A DNA stretch of 64,000 nucleotides from Acidobacteriota bacterium (GTDB lineage: Bacteria; Acidobacteriota; Blastocatellia; Pyrinomonadales; Pyrinomonadaceae). The stretch covers positions 124,001 to 188,000 of the forward strand of contig JAHBSK010000008.1 of NCBI GenBank assembly GCA_019639175.1, given 5' to 3'. A model generated the notes under the pieces. The model saw only the letters and a list, made by a program, of their open reading frames with translations. It was not told where the DNA came from and searched no databases. Positions within the stretch are counted from its first letter, which is position 1. Every line of letters starts with the position of its first letter. Positions 63,251 to 64,000 of the stretch are shown one piece after another. A program made the translations under genes and the position numbers.

Positions 63251-63284
63251 CCTGAAAATATCTCGCTTTTTCGGCGTTTTCAGG
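63251..63284. repeat. Inverted repeat between the DnaC-like gene and the last gene
   Basis: CCTGAAAA (63251-63258) and TTTTCAGG (63277-63284), 8-bp arms with an 18-base loop. It lacks a clear terminal T run. It may end transcription of the DnaC-like gene or act in the leader of the next one. Confidence 0.4.
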
Positions 63285-63321
63285 CTATATTGTCACAATT
63301 ACCTTTTGCGGAGGTTCGCCC

Positions 63322-64000
63322 ATGTTCCGTCATTTCATTTTATTCTCTGTCATTTTGCTTTTTATATCGGCTTTTGCGGATGCACAGCAGCCCGCTCCGA
63401 CGCCTGATGAAAAACTCGTTGCGGAAGCGACCGAGCGTATCCAAAAAGGCATCGACGCGATGATCCGTGAGGGCGAATCGCTGACACTGCCGGAAAACCG
63501 CGCGGTGATCTTCACAACGGCAGGCGAAATGCTTTGGGACATTGACCGCGAACGCGCCGGAACGCTTTTCAGACGCGTCGGTGGTGAACTGATGGCCTTG
63601 AACGAGGACCTCAAGCGTCCGCGAACGCGTCTTTCCGCCAACGAACGCTGGATGTTCGACGCATCTCAGGGTTTGCTGCGGCTGACGCTTCTTCCCACTA
63701 TTGCCAACTATGACCCCAAGCTCGCTTATGACACGCTCCTCTCAACCAGAACTCCGCAGATCACCGAGGCTATCGAAAAACGCTCAACCAGGGTGAACGA
63801 CATAATGACACCGGAGATCTCCATCGCAAACTCCCTGGCCCAGCAGGAACTCAATCTTGAACAGAACATCGTAAATCGTCTGGCTGACACCGACCCTGAC
63901 GTCGCTATCAGGCTTTTTAAGGAAAATCTGAAAAATGGGCTATCGACAGCGATCTTTCCAATGCTGGAAAAGATACACAAACATTCGCCGAAAACCGCGA
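63322..64000 (+). CDS. Secreted protein of unknown function (N-terminal part)
   Basis: The frame is open past the right edge, giving 226 codons. GGAGG ends seven bases before the ATG at 63322. A signal peptide (MFRHFILFSVILLFISAFADA) is followed by a mainly helical domain: ATERIQKGIDAMIREGESL, FTTAGEMLWDIDRERAGTLF, LLRLTLLPTIANYDPKLAYD and LNLEQNIVNRLADTDPDVAI. The helical repeat-like layout resembles secreted acidobacterial alpha-solenoid proteins. No catalytic motif is visible in the part seen. Confidence 0.8.
   Translation, partial: MFRHFILFSVILLFISAFADAQQPAPTPDEKLVAEATERIQKGIDAMIREGESLTLPENRAVIFTTAGEMLWDIDRERAGTLFRRVGGELMALNEDLKRPRTRLSANERWMFDASQGLLRLTLLPTIANYDPKLAYDTLLSTRTPQITEAIEKRSTRVNDIMTPEISIANSLAQQELNLEQNIVNRLADTDPDVAIRLFKENLKNGLSTAIFPMLEKIHKHSPKTA

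Overview
This window looks like a chromosome segment from a moderately GC-rich, Gram-negative acidobacterium, most likely of the Blastocatellia/Pyrinomonadaceae type. That placement is inferred from gene content: an acidobacterial-type VWFA protein, a TIGR02999-type ECF sigma factor, several Ser/Thr kinase and FHA proteins, a DUF2911 protein, tricorn-like S41 and M14 exopeptidases, and many secreted proteins or lipoproteins. I see no prophage, no CRISPR array, no rRNA and no intact insertion sequence. There is one tRNA (Phe, GAA). The window opens inside a D-aminoacylase-like gene and closes inside a secreted protein gene.

Layout. 0-8.3 kb: deacylase end, GNAT acetyltransferase, RluA-type pseudouridine synthase, a sigma-54 activator translationally coupled to glnE, and three small secreted proteins. 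8.3-17.1 kb: a run of five hairpins, a small zinc-ribbon protein, an M14 peptidase, SRPBCC and DUF2911 proteins, and a giant FG-GAP/VCBS surface protein. 17.1-25.9 kb: ferritin with a palindromic operator, SDR, a radical SAM/Uma2/glycosyltransferase operon, cysteine desulfurase, a secreted protein and an ECF sigma factor. 25.9-28.6 kb: a more AT-rich patch with a MopE-like cysteine-rich protein, a membrane-anchored partner and a thioredoxin-like protein. 28.6-34.2 kb: a four-gene phospho-signalling operon (FHA-zinc ribbon, kinase-FHA, RDD membrane protein, FHA-GAF-SpoIIE phosphatase). 34.5-39.6 kb: a MacAB-like efflux system with split ATPase and two permeases. 39.6-48.7 kb: Yip1-like protein, OppF, OppD, a TonB-like protein and a tricorn protease in one leftward operon, then a divergent C-terminal processing protease. 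48.8-55.5 kb: lipoproteins, a tiny membrane protein between inverted heptamer repeats, M28 and M1 peptidases, and rarA. 55.6-64 kb: tRNA-Phe, lipoprotein, recA, a transmembrane kinase followed by a VWFA protein, a receiver-like protein, a DnaC-like ATPase and a partial secreted protein.

Two themes stand out. The first is peptide catabolism: M14, tricorn S41, CTP S41, M28 and M1 peptidases, Opp ATPases and an N-acyl-D-amino-acid deacylase suggest growth on proteins or peptides. The second is Ser/Thr phospho-signalling: two kinases, three FHA domains and one PP2C-type phosphatase. The best candidates for something new are the kinase with a roughly 110-residue insert in its activation segment, the four-gene FHA/kinase/phosphatase module, heptameric repeats that occur in intergenic DNA and also appear to have invaded the rarA reading frame, a compact array of five hairpins downstream of a DUF4410 gene, and the AT-rich MopE-like/thioredoxin patch beside an ECF sigma factor that lacks its usual kinase neighbour.
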